From: Actinomycetota bacterium
GTDB taxonomy: Bacteria; Actinomycetota; Humimicrobiia; Humimicrobiales; Humimicrobiaceae
Reading direction: 5' to 3'
Assembly (NCBI GenBank): GCA_018399435.1
Contig: JAGYOJ010000006.1
Coordinates: 1 to 21,964 of the forward strand
DNA: 21,964 bases
Part shown: positions 1 to 7,361 of the stretch, one piece after another
How positions within the stretch are numbered: the stretch's first letter is position 1
How the letters are laid out: each line of letters starts with the position of its first letter
Notes under the pieces: generated by a model
What the model saw: the letters and a program-made list of their open reading frames with translations, nothing else
Told to the model about the DNA's origin: nothing
The model's database searches: none
Position numbers and translations under genes: made by a program

Positions 1-1625
1 TTGCTGCAGGTACTTCTGCTGCAGTTAAAATAAGGAGAAAAAGCGAACAAGCTGAAATTACAATATATGAAAAAGACCAATATATATCTTATGGTACATG
101 CGGGCTGCCTTATTTTGTTTCTGGGAAAATAAAGAATTTAAATGAACTTATTATAAACACGGCAAAAGATTTTAAAAGAACATTTAATATTGAAGTCCAA
201 AATAGGTGTGAAGTTAGAAAAATTGATATTGGAAATAAAGTATTAGAAATTAAAAATCTAAGAAATGGAAAAATTTTTAAAGACCAATACGATAAGTTAA
301 TAATTACAATTGGCTCAATTCCGATCAGGCTAAGATGCGAAGGACATGATGCTGAAAACATTTTTGCTTTAAAAACACTAAAAGATGCCCTAAGATTAAA
401 AAATTTTATTAAAAAAAATAAAGAGGGCGATGCCATTATAATTGGAGGGGGATTTATAGGCCTTGAACTTATAGAAGCATTTAAAAAAGAAAATATTTCT
501 ACTACTATTATTGAAAAGACAAACCAATTATTGCCCATGTTTGATAAACAGATAATTGGATTTCTTGAAAATTATCTGAAAGATAGCGGGGTAACTATTC
601 TGAAAAATGAAGAAGTTACAGAATTAAATGTAAAAGATGGTTTAATTGATTCAGTAAAAACAAAAAAAGGTAAAAATATAAAATCCAATTTGGTGTTTTT
701 TGGTATTGGCACAAAGCCCAAAACAAAGTTAGCAAATGATTGTGGAATAAAAATTGGAGAAAATGGAGCAATAGCAGTAGATGAATACATGAGAACAAAT
801 ATTAAGGATGTTTTTGCTGCTGGCGATTGTTGTGAATGCCTAAATAGCATAACAGGGCAAAAGCGGTCCTTTAACCTTGCATCTATTGCAAACAGGCAAG
901 GAAGAGTTGCGGGTTATAATGCTGCAGGCGGGAAAGACAGGTTCGAGGGCAGCATTGTTACTTCAATTATAAAAGTTTTAGATGTTGCTATAGGGAAAAC
1001 AGGCGTATCTTTAAAAGAGGCAAGAAGTGAAGGAATTGATGCAGATAATATTGAACTCCATGCCAAATCACATGCAGGTTATTTTCCTGGTGCAGAGATG
1101 TTACACATATTGCTTATTTTCAATAAAGATAATGGTGAAATAATAGGTGCCCAGGCTATAGGAAAAGATGCTGTTGATAAAAAAATTGATGTTTTGGCAA
1201 CAGCTATTAAGAATAAATTGAAAGTTTGGGATTTAGTTAATTTAGACCTTTGCTATCAGCCTGCCTATGGTTCCGCTAAAGATTCTATAAATATATTAGG
1301 CATGATTGCAGAAAATTTAAAAAAAGGTGAATTAGAACTAATTGATATAGATGAATTCAAGGAATTCGAAAAAGACAGGAATATTACTATTTTAGACGTA
1401 AGAACAGAAAAAGAATTTTCAAGAGGGTATATTGATAAAGCTAAAAATATAAATGTTAATAAGCTCAGGGGGAATTTGCCTGAATTGAATAAGGAAAATA
1501 CTATTATTATTTACTGTTTGACAGGATATAGAGCATATCTTGCTTATAGGATTCTTAAAAATAATGGTTTTAATAATTTAAAGATATTAAATGGTTCTAT
1601 AATTAGCTGGAATAGGGAGTTATAG
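1..1625 (+). CDS. CoA-disulfide reductase / NADH oxidase-like flavoprotein fused to rhodanese (5' partial)
   Basis: The frame is already open at base 3 and starts within the FAD-binding glycine/alanine-rich segment (AAGTSAA), so only a short N-terminal piece lies outside the window; about 540 residues are visible. The Met at base 531 is internal. Domains in order: FAD domain with the single redox cysteine in YGTCGLPYFVSG (Cys codon 99-101); NAD(P)H-binding IIIGGGFIGLE; second FAD segment with DVFAAGDCCE; dimerisation domain with AYGSAKDSINILGM, as in CoA-disulfide reductases; and a C-terminal rhodanese domain with the loop YCLTGYRAY (Cys codon 1515-1517). Known fusions of this type reduce CoA disulfide, CoA persulfide or other persulfides with NAD(P)H, the rhodanese cysteine carrying sulfane sulfur. 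Exact substrate cannot be read from sequence. The next gene follows after 3 bases, so they are probably cotranscribed. Cytoplasmic. Confidence 0.87.
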   Translation, partial: AAGTSAAVKIRRKSEQAEITIYEKDQYISYGTCGLPYFVSGKIKNLNELIINTAKDFKRTFNIEVQNRCEVRKIDIGNKVLEIKNLRNGKIFKDQYDKLIITIGSIPIRLRCEGHDAENIFALKTLKDALRLKNFIKKNKEGDAIIIGGGFIGLELIEAFKKENISTTIIEKTNQLLPMFDKQIIGFLENYLKDSGVTILKNEEVTELNVKDGLIDSVKTKKGKNIKSNLVFFGIGTKPKTKLANDCGIKIGENGAIAVDEYMRTNIKDVFAAGDCCECLNSITGQKRSFNLASIANRQGRVAGYNAAGGKDRFEGSIVTSIIKVLDVAIGKTGVSLKEARSEGIDADNIELHAKSHAGYFPGAEMLHILLIFNKDNGEIIGAQAIGKDAVDKKIDVLATAIKNKLKVWDLVNLDLCYQPAYGSAKDSINILGMIAENLKKGELELIDIDEFKEFEKDRNITILDVRTEKEFSRGYIDKAKNINVNKLRGNLPELNKENTIIIYCLTGYRAYLAYRILKNNGFNNLKILNGSIISWNREL

Positions 1626-1628
1626 GAT

Positions 1629-2738
1629 ATGGACTTAAATAAAAAGATTTTAGCCATATATGGAAGCCCAAGGCAAAATGGGAATACTTCTACATTGATG
1701 GATAAATTTTTAGAAGGCATCGAAAATAGTAGTTTTAATAATTATACGGTTAATAAGGTTTTTGCAAGCAAGGTTAATGTATCTCCCTGCAGGGAATGCA
1801 GGGTTTGTTCCAAAACTGGAGAATGTGTTGTAAAGGATGAAATGCAGGATATCTTTAAGCTATTTATTGAGGCTGATTTTATTGCTATTGCTTCTCCAAT
1901 ATTTTTTACTACTGTCTCTGGTTATCTTAAAGCAATTATAGATAGATGCCAGAGGTTTTGGTCTTTAAAATATGAACATAGGAAAAATATTTTTACAAAG
2001 GAAAAAAATGGCATTTTCATAAGTTGTGCTGGTTCTGGAGCAAAAGATATTTTTGAATGTTCCAAAAAAGTAATAAGATCATTATTTGATGTCGTGTATG
2101 CTAATTATTATTTAGATTTTTTATATAATAATATTGATTTTAAGGGAGATATTTTAAAAAATAAAAATGCTATGAATGAAATATATAATTTTGGCAAAAG
2201 TAAAAAATTTGAAAATCTACTAAAGGGTGTGAGTATGAATAAAAAATTATCTTTTATCTTTTTTGTTGCTTTAATAATAATATCAATTATTTTTATAGGG
2301 TGCAGTAATGCCAAAGCAGAGAATCCAGATAATGATCTAACATATAAAAATAATTTTACTCTTGAGAATATAGACGATGAAGAAATTTCTTTATCTGACT
2401 TTAAAGGCAAATTAATAGTGCTAAATTTTTGGGCAACATGGTGTCCGCCCTGCAAGGCTGAGATTCCTGATTTTGTGGAAACGTATAATGAATATAAAGA
2501 AAAAGGTGTTGAATTTGTAGGGGTCTCAATGGATTCAAAATCTGATTTAAGGCAATTTATTCAGGCTTATGATATAAATTATACCTTGCTTATTGATGGA
2601 GGCCAAGTATCAAAGCAATGGGGCATAAGGGCAGTGCCTGCCACGTTTATATTAGGGCGTAATGGCGAAGTTCTCTTTAAAAATATAGGTCTAATGGAAA
2701 AAAGCAAGCTAGTATCTGAAATTGAAAAGAGGCTATAA
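1629..2738 (+). CDS. Iron-sulfur flavoprotein / FMN reductase domain fused in frame to a TlpA/ResA-like thioredoxin
   Basis: A 369-residue frame with two normally separate proteins. Residues 1-200 are an NADPH-dependent FMN reductase fold: phosphate-binding GSPRQNGNTSTL near residues 11-22, and cysteines C54, C57, C60 and C66 spaced CX2CX2CX5C, the compact 4Fe-4S motif of Isf-type iron-sulfur flavoproteins. Residues 203-224 are a signal-peptide-like segment (MNKKL, then a hydrophobic stretch) ending in IFIGC with C225 as possible lipid-modified cysteine. Residues 235-369 are a thioredoxin fold with WCPPC (C272, C275) and the cis-proline loop AVPATF. An SD-like AAAGGGTG stands 5 bases before an in-frame ATG at 2235, so the thioredoxin may also be made alone as a 167-residue lipoprotein. 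If made whole, the flavoprotein faces the cytoplasm and the thioredoxin the outside. The stop overlaps the ccdA start. A lost stop codon or assembly error is possible. Confidence 0.78.
   Translation: MDLNKKILAIYGSPRQNGNTSTLMDKFLEGIENSSFNNYTVNKVFASKVNVSPCRECRVCSKTGECVVKDEMQDIFKLFIEADFIAIASPIFFTTVSGYLKAIIDRCQRFWSLKYEHRKNIFTKEKNGIFISCAGSGAKDIFECSKKVIRSLFDVVYANYYLDFLYNNIDFKGDILKNKNAMNEIYNFGKSKKFENLLKGVSMNKKLSFIFFVALIIISIIFIGCSNAKAENPDNDLTYKNNFTLENIDDEEISLSDFKGKLIVLNFWATWCPPCKAEIPDFVETYNEYKEKGVEFVGVSMDSKSDLRQFIQAYDINYTLLIDGGQVSKQWGIRAVPATFILGRNGEVLFKNIGLMEKSKLVSEIEKRL
2222..2237 (+). promoter_or_regulatory. Possible internal ribosome-binding site and ATG for a separate TlpA lipoprotein
   Basis: AAAGGGTG at 2222-2229 lies 5 bases before ATG 2235-2237, which is in frame with the longer gene and begins a typical lipoprotein leader (MNKKLSFIFF... 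IFIGC). No stop codon separates it from the upstream flavoprotein domain. This would allow two products from one frame. It is a prediction from spacing and leader only. Confidence 0.45.
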
Positions 2739-3472
2739 TGTTAGAGATTAGCATATTTTCTGCATTTTTGGCTGGAATATTAGCATTTGTTTCACCCTGT
2801 GTTCTGCCTTTAGTGCCAGTTTATATAAGCTTAATGACCAATAAGGCAATATATAAAAATAAGAAAATTAAAATGTCAGAACGCTTATATCTTTTTCTAA
2901 ATAGCATATTTTTTGTGATGGGGTTTTCTATTATTTTTATTATACTTGGCTCAACTGCTACTTTTTTAGGGCAAATACTAAAAGAATATTCTGTAATAAT
3001 CGGGAGAATTGGCGGAGGCATATTGATTATTTTTGGTTTGCATTATCTCGGTTTATTTAAAATACCTTTCCTGAATATGGAAAAAAGATTTGAAGTCCCG
3101 TCTTCACTAAAATCTGGGTATTTCTCTTCTTTTGTAATTGGGTTAATTTTTTCTTTTGGATGGATACCATGTGTAGGATTAATACTTTCAGGCATTTTAT
3201 TACTAGCCAGCCAGCTTGAAACTTTGCTTCAAGGCATTGTTTTGCTTTCCGCATTTTCTCTTGGACTTGGGCTGCCTTTTATTTTAGCAAGTGTTTTTAT
3301 CAGTTTCTTTTCTAATATTTTAAAAAGAATGAATAAGCACCTTAATATAGTTTCTATAATATCAGGGATATTTTTAATAGCTTTAGGAATAGTTTTTGTT
3401 ACTGATTCTATGACATTAATTATGGGCTGGCTTAGTAGATATTTGCCATCCTTAAATAAAATTAATTTTTAA
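2738..3472 (+). CDS. ccdA: CcdA-type transmembrane thiol-disulfide transporter
   Basis: A 244-residue polytopic membrane protein of the CcdA/DsbD-beta family. These proteins take electrons from cytoplasmic thioredoxin and pass them across the membrane to extracytoplasmic thioredoxin-like proteins. The first helix carries SPCVLPLVP (C21) and the fourth GWIPCVG (C145), the two cysteines that form the transmembrane redox pair. About six hydrophobic helices are visible, at the family's usual length. The ATG shares one base with the preceding stop (TAATG), indicating translational coupling with the TlpA-like gene, its natural extracytoplasmic partner. The pair could serve cytochrome c maturation, but no cytochrome biogenesis gene is visible, so the client is unknown. 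Confidence 0.9.
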   Translation: MLEISIFSAFLAGILAFVSPCVLPLVPVYISLMTNKAIYKNKKIKMSERLYLFLNSIFFVMGFSIIFIILGSTATFLGQILKEYSVIIGRIGGGILIIFGLHYLGLFKIPFLNMEKRFEVPSSLKSGYFSSFVIGLIFSFGWIPCVGLILSGILLLASQLETLLQGIVLLSAFSLGLGLPFILASVFISFFSNILKRMNKHLNIVSIISGIFLIALGIVFVTDSMTLIMGWLSRYLPSLNKINF

Positions 3473-3512
3473 CTTGATTTGTGCTATTATTTCTTAAATT
3501 AGTGAAAATTTG

Positions 3513-3520
3513 AAGGGAGG
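3513..3520 (+). promoter_or_regulatory. Shine-Dalgarno site that sets the lgt start at TTG 3525
   Basis: AAGGGAGG at 3513-3520 is the only good ribosome-binding site here. It lies downstream of an earlier in-frame TTG (3510) and 4 bases before TTG 3525-3527, so the later codon is the likelier start. The methyltransferase gene at 7362 has the same arrangement (AAGGAGG, 4 bases, TTG). Confidence 0.7.
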
Positions 3521-3524
3521 CATT

Positions 3525-4319
3525 TTGGCTGTTGATCCAATTGCTTTTAGGGTTGTTGGTTTAGAGATTAGGTGGTATGGAATACTTATTGCAATCGCTC
3601 TAGTAGTGGGGATTGTAATATCTTATTACCTAGCAAAATACAGGGAAAAGAATGAAGATGAAGTTATAAATTTTGCCCCTTTTGCGGTTATTTTTGGCAT
3701 AATTGGGGCCAGGCTACTCCATGTTTTAGTTAATTGGTCTTATTATAGCGGTAACTTATCTTATATTTTTGCATTTAGGAGAGGCGGCCTTGCTATCCAG
3801 GGTGTGATGGTTGGCGGCCTTCTTGCGCTGGCAGTATTTTGTAAAATTAGAAAGCTGGATTTCTGGGTTTGGGCAGATATTATATCGCCTGCGCTTGTTT
3901 TAGGACAGGCTATTGGCAGATGGGGTAACTTTTTTAACCAGGAGGCTTTTGGGATACCGACTGATCTCCCATGGGCTATTTATATAGATCCGGCAAATAG
4001 GCCTGCAGCGTATGCTAGTTCTGAATATTTTCATCCGACTTTTTTATATGAGTCTATCGCTAATTTATTATTGTTTGTACTGTTATTGCTAATGCATAGA
4101 TTTTATAAAAATAAGCCAAACAGGCTTCCAAACGGGTTAATCCTTTGCACTTATTTAGGGCTTTATGCATTGTATAGGACTTTTATTGAAGCTTACAGGG
4201 TTGATAGCAGTTATCTTGGGCCAATAAAGGTAGTATATATTTTGAATATCATTGCAATAATAATAGCTATTGTGATTGCATATATATTGATAAAAAGATT
4301 CAAGGAAAATAATAAATAA
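3525..4319 (+). CDS. lgt: Prolipoprotein diacylglyceryl transferase
   Basis: An integral membrane enzyme that transfers diacylglycerol from phosphatidylglycerol to the lipobox cysteine of prolipoproteins. The family signature is present as AIGRWGNFFNQEAFG, together with HPTFLYES and RTFIEAYR near the C-terminus; seven hydrophobic segments are discernible. The product is 264 residues, normal for Lgt, counted from TTG 3525 (an upstream TTG at 3510 would add five residues but precedes the ribosome-binding site). It lies 52 bases after ccdA and two genes after a frame with an embedded lipoprotein leader, so it may modify that neighbour among many other clients. The stop directly abuts the stop of queH on the other strand, and a terminator for lgt mRNA lies about 65 bases further on. 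Confidence 0.93.
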   Translation: MAVDPIAFRVVGLEIRWYGILIAIALVVGIVISYYLAKYREKNEDEVINFAPFAVIFGIIGARLLHVLVNWSYYSGNLSYIFAFRRGGLAIQGVMVGGLLALAVFCKIRKLDFWVWADIISPALVLGQAIGRWGNFFNQEAFGIPTDLPWAIYIDPANRPAAYASSEYFHPTFLYESIANLLLFVLLLLMHRFYKNKPNRLPNGLILCTYLGLYALYRTFIEAYRVDSSYLGPIKVVYILNIIAIIIAIVIAYILIKRFKENNK

Positions 4320-4856
4320 TTATCTAATACTATAAATACAGCCACAATAGTTCTGGCGGTATAAATTTAATTCTTTACTTTTTTGGATGGTTTTTTTAAA
4401 ACCATCCTTTTTTTTAAAATTAGCTTCATAAAAATTTAAATTGTTTTTAGCTGCAATTGATTTTCCTATTTTATTTATAATATTTGCATTCTTGTGTGGG
4501 CTTACAGATAATGTAGTTGTAAAAAATTTGAAATTTTCTTTTTTTGCCATCTTGGAAGTTTCTTCAAGTCTCATTTTAAAACAGATATTGCAACGTTTGC
4601 CACCTTCAGGTTCATCTTTTAAGGATTTAGTTAAATCAAACCATTTATCTTCTTGGTATTTTCCAATAATTAATGGTATTTTATATTTCTCAGCTACAAA
4701 TTTTACTCCTTCAAGTCTTTTTATATATTCTTTTTCTGGATGTATATTAGGGTTATAAAAATAAAATTTTATGCTATATTCTTTTCTTAATAAAAAATAA
4801 GGATGCAGGCTGCAGGTTGCACAACATACATGTAATAATAGATTATGTTCTTTCAT
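4320..4856 (-). CDS. queH: Epoxyqueuosine reductase QueH
   Basis: A 178-residue protein of the QueH (former DUF208) family, which reduces epoxyqueuosine to queuosine at the tRNA wobble position using an iron-sulfur cluster; it replaces the cobalamin enzyme QueG, often in anaerobes. Visible signatures are HVCCATC (C11, C12, C15), the RCNICFKMRLEET block with two more cysteines, and YCGCIYS at the C-terminus. Length is typical. It is convergent with lgt with no intervening base and divergent from hisD across 77 bases, so it is probably its own transcription unit. An AAGG lies about 12 bases before the ATG. No other queuosine gene is in the window. Its 3' part contains a plus-strand hairpin that likely terminates lgt. 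Confidence 0.9.
   Translation of the reverse strand: MKEHNLLLHVCCATCSLHPYFLLRKEYSIKFYFYNPNIHPEKEYIKRLEGVKFVAEKYKIPLIIGKYQEDKWFDLTKSLKDEPEGGKRCNICFKMRLEETSKMAKKENFKFFTTTLSVSPHKNANIINKIGKSIAAKNNLNFYEANFKKKDGFKKTIQKSKELNLYRQNYCGCIYSIR
4385..4415 (+). terminator. Intrinsic terminator for lgt, inside the queH coding region
   Basis: GGATGGTTTT (4385-4394), loop TTT, AAAACCATCC (4398-4407) form a perfect 10-bp stem followed directly by eight T residues (4408-4415) on the plus strand. It lies 66 bases past the lgt stop and is antisense to queH, where it encodes the lysine-rich KKDGFKK stretch. Structure and T-run match a rho-independent terminator in the lgt direction. Confidence 0.8.
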
Positions 4857-4895
4857 TGCAATTCTGCCTTGTATTTATTAATTATTTTTAATATA

Positions 4896-4927
4896 TTAAC
4901 AGGAACATATCAATATTTTTATTTAAT
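4896..4927 (+). promoter_or_regulatory. Possible hisD promoter
   Basis: TTAACA (4896-4901) resembles a -35 box; TTTATT (4918-4923, 16-base spacer) or TTTAAT (4922-4927) could be the -10. The hisD ATG at 4934 has no ribosome-binding site and lies only 6 to 10 bases downstream, as in leaderless or nearly leaderless mRNA. In this AT-rich 77-base divergent region such matches are weak evidence. Confidence 0.3.
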
Positions 4928-4933
4928 AGTAAT

Positions 4934-6262
4934 ATGAAAACTGATTTTTTGAAAATTTTTAAATTAAAAGACCTTGATCCCAGCATGCTCCAGAAGGAAA
5001 GTTGCTACTCAGATAAAATAATTGCTTTAGTGGAAGAAATCCTTTTAGAAATTAAGGAAAAAGGCCCGGAACCTTTAATCAAGTATATTTCAAAGTTTGA
5101 CAATTATTCCCCTAAAAATATAGGGCAGATAAGGGTATCCGATAAAGAAATTAAATATGCTGTGCAAACAGTAGAAAGAAAACATAAAAAATTAATCAAT
5201 GCTTTAGATACTAGCATAAAAAACATAAAAAATTATCACCAGCACCAGTTAAAAAAGGAGCCAAAATCATGGTTTATTAAACCAGCAAAAGGGAAAAAGC
5301 TAGGCCAGATAGTAAACCCTATAAATAGAATTGGAATATATGTTCCAGGGGGCAGGTATTCTTATCCGTCTTCACTAATAATGGCTGCAATTCCTGCGAT
5401 AGTAGTGGGTGTTAAAGAAATTGTTTTAGTTACCCCACCTGCAGAAGGTGGAAAAGTAAATGATGTTATATTATTTTTATGCAATAAACTGGGGATAGAA
5501 GAAATTTATAAAATAGGGGGGGCCCAGGCAATTGCCCTTTTAGCTTATGGTGTTGGTGATATAGAAAAGGTAGATAAAATTGCCGGGCCTGGGAACATTT
5601 ATGTTACCCTGGCAAAGAAGAAAGTCTATGGCGATGTTGGGATAGACAGCTTGGCAGGGCCAAGTGAAATTGTAATAATTGCAGATGACACTGCAGAGGA
5701 ATCATTTGTGGCTGCAGATTTGATATCACAGGCAGAGCATGATCCCAACTCAAGGAGCATTTTACTCTCCAATAAAGAATTTATAAAAAAAGTTTCTATA
5801 GAAATTGGCAGGCAATTAGAAAATTTATTGGAAAAGTATCCTGAAAACGGAGAAATTGCATTACAGTCAATTAAAAGTAATTGCATGCTAGTTTACGGGG
5901 AAGATATTTTCAAGCTTACTGATTTGTCTAATAAAATAGGGCCAGAACATTTGGAGATTATTTGCAAGCAGCAGAAAAGGGTTCTTAAAAAGATAAAAAA
6001 TGCAGGCGCAATTTTTTTAGGCAATTATACACCTGTAGCGATAGGTGATTATTCTGGCGGGACTAACCATATAATACCAACTTCAAGAAATGCCAGATTT
6101 TGCTCGCCATTAGGCGTTTACGATTTTATTAAAAAAAGCAGTGTAACATATTATGGGAAAGAAGCCCTTAAAAAAGAAAGAAGGGTTATTGAGCAATTAG
6201 CAGAATACGAAAAGCTATATGGACACAGGAACTCGGTAGCTATAAGATATAAAGAGGATTAA
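4934..6262 (+). CDS. hisD: Histidinol dehydrogenase
   Basis: Catalyses the last two steps of histidine biosynthesis, oxidising L-histidinol to L-histidine with two NAD+. The 442-residue length is typical. The nucleotide-binding region has RIGIYVPGGRYSYPSS; the zinc ligands expected from the E. coli enzyme are present as Q266 and H269 (SQAEHDPNS), D372 (GDYSGGTNHI) and H431 (LYGHRNS); the catalytic Glu-His pair is E338-H339 in GPEHLE. The ATG at 4934 lacks a Shine-Dalgarno site. hisC follows after 4 bases with its ribosome-binding site inside the hisD end (AGAGGATTAAG), so the two are cotranscribed. No other histidine gene is in the window, so the pathway is split across the genome. Confidence 0.95.
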   Translation: MKTDFLKIFKLKDLDPSMLQKESCYSDKIIALVEEILLEIKEKGPEPLIKYISKFDNYSPKNIGQIRVSDKEIKYAVQTVERKHKKLINALDTSIKNIKNYHQHQLKKEPKSWFIKPAKGKKLGQIVNPINRIGIYVPGGRYSYPSSLIMAAIPAIVVGVKEIVLVTPPAEGGKVNDVILFLCNKLGIEEIYKIGGAQAIALLAYGVGDIEKVDKIAGPGNIYVTLAKKKVYGDVGIDSLAGPSEIVIIADDTAEESFVAADLISQAEHDPNSRSILLSNKEFIKKVSIEIGRQLENLLEKYPENGEIALQSIKSNCMLVYGEDIFKLTDLSNKIGPEHLEIICKQQKRVLKKIKNAGAIFLGNYTPVAIGDYSGGTNHIIPTSRNARFCSPLGVYDFIKKSSVTYYGKEALKKERRVIEQLAEYEKLYGHRNSVAIRYKED

Positions 6263-6266
6263 GATT

Positions 6267-7352
6267 ATGGAAATAAAAGAATGGATTGAAAATCTGCCTG
6301 AATATATCCCTGGTAAAACAATTGAGGAAATTAAAATAAAATATAATTTAGAAAATGTTTATAAGCTTGCATCCAATGAAAATATTTTAGGTCCGGCCCA
6401 GGAAGTAGAAGAAGCAATTTGTAATGGGGCTAAAACAATTAACTATTATCCTGACTCTAACTGCACCAAAATAAAGAATAAGCTATCTAAAAAATATAAA
6501 ATTCCAACAGAAAATATTATTTTGGGCAATGGAACAGATCAGATCATTGAACTGGTTTGCAATTGTTTGATAGGGGAGATAGAAAATATTGTAATTTCTG
6601 ATCCTACATTTCTTATTTATGAAAAGGCAGCCCTTAAATTAGGTGGAAAAACTATTAAAGTGGCCCTTAAAAATTACAGGCAGGATGTTAAGTCTTTAGT
6701 TGATAATATTAATAAAAATACTAAAATACTGTTTTTAACCAGCCCGCATAATCCAACTGGGACCATAATTACAAAAGATGAATTTGAGTATATTTTAAAT
6801 AATGTAGCAAAAGATAAATTAATCGTGGTCGATGAAGCGTATTATGAATATGTAGTTAAAGAGGAACAGCTAGACACCGTTAAATATTTAAAAGATTTTC
6901 CTAATTTGCTTATACTTAGGACTTTTTCAAAAATTTATGGTTTAGCAGGGTTAAGAATCGGTTATGGAATATCAAATGAAAAGATAATAAAAGCATTAAA
7001 TAAAATTAGGCTGCCATTTAATGTTAATTCTATTGCACAAAAAGCTGCAGCAATAGCATTAGACAATGAGGATTATGTAAAAAACATTAGGCAAGATATA
7101 ATAAAAGAAAAGGAAAAATTTTATAATGTTTTTGAAAATAGTGGGATTAAGTATATTAAATCTTATGCAAATTTTGTGTTGATAAAAGTTGGCAAAAATG
7201 ATAAAGATATATCTACTGATTTATTAAAATCAGGTTTTATAGTTAGGCCTGGAAGCAATCTGGGATTACCCGGATATATAAGGGTAACGGTTTCACTGCC
7301 TGAGATAAACAAAAAATTTCTAAAAATGTTAGTTAAAACCTATAAAAATTAA
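6267..7352 (+). CDS. hisC: Histidinol-phosphate aminotransferase
   Basis: A fold-type I pyridoxal-phosphate aminotransferase that converts imidazole acetol phosphate and glutamate to histidinol phosphate, directly before the phosphatase and HisD steps. Family marks: SPHNPTGTII, DEAYYEY (with the aspartate that binds the cofactor nitrogen), and RTFSKIYGLAGLRIGYG with K222 as the Schiff-base lysine; RPGSNLGLPGYIRVTVS near the end holds the arginine that binds the substrate carboxylate or phosphate. The length of 361 residues is normal. Adjacency to hisD supports the histidine role over related aromatic aminotransferases. The next gene starts 9 bases after its stop. Confidence 0.94.
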   Translation: MEIKEWIENLPEYIPGKTIEEIKIKYNLENVYKLASNENILGPAQEVEEAICNGAKTINYYPDSNCTKIKNKLSKKYKIPTENIILGNGTDQIIELVCNCLIGEIENIVISDPTFLIYEKAALKLGGKTIKVALKNYRQDVKSLVDNINKNTKILFLTSPHNPTGTIITKDEFEYILNNVAKDKLIVVDEAYYEYVVKEEQLDTVKYLKDFPNLLILRTFSKIYGLAGLRIGYGISNEKIIKALNKIRLPFNVNSIAQKAAAIALDNEDYVKNIRQDIIKEKEKFYNVFENSGIKYIKSYANFVLIKVGKNDKDISTDLLKSGFIVRPGSNLGLPGYIRVTVSLPEINKKFLKMLVKTYKN

Positions 7353-7361
7353 GGAGGAAAA

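Noticed and set aside
531..533. ATG as start of the first gene
   Set aside because: The same frame is open back to base 3 and encodes the FAD and NAD(P)H motifs and the active-site cysteine, so this Met is internal.
4441..4758. Plus-strand frame of 105 codons opposite queH
   Set aside because: The minus strand encodes the complete QueH motif set here; the plus frame starts after the lgt terminator and matches nothing.
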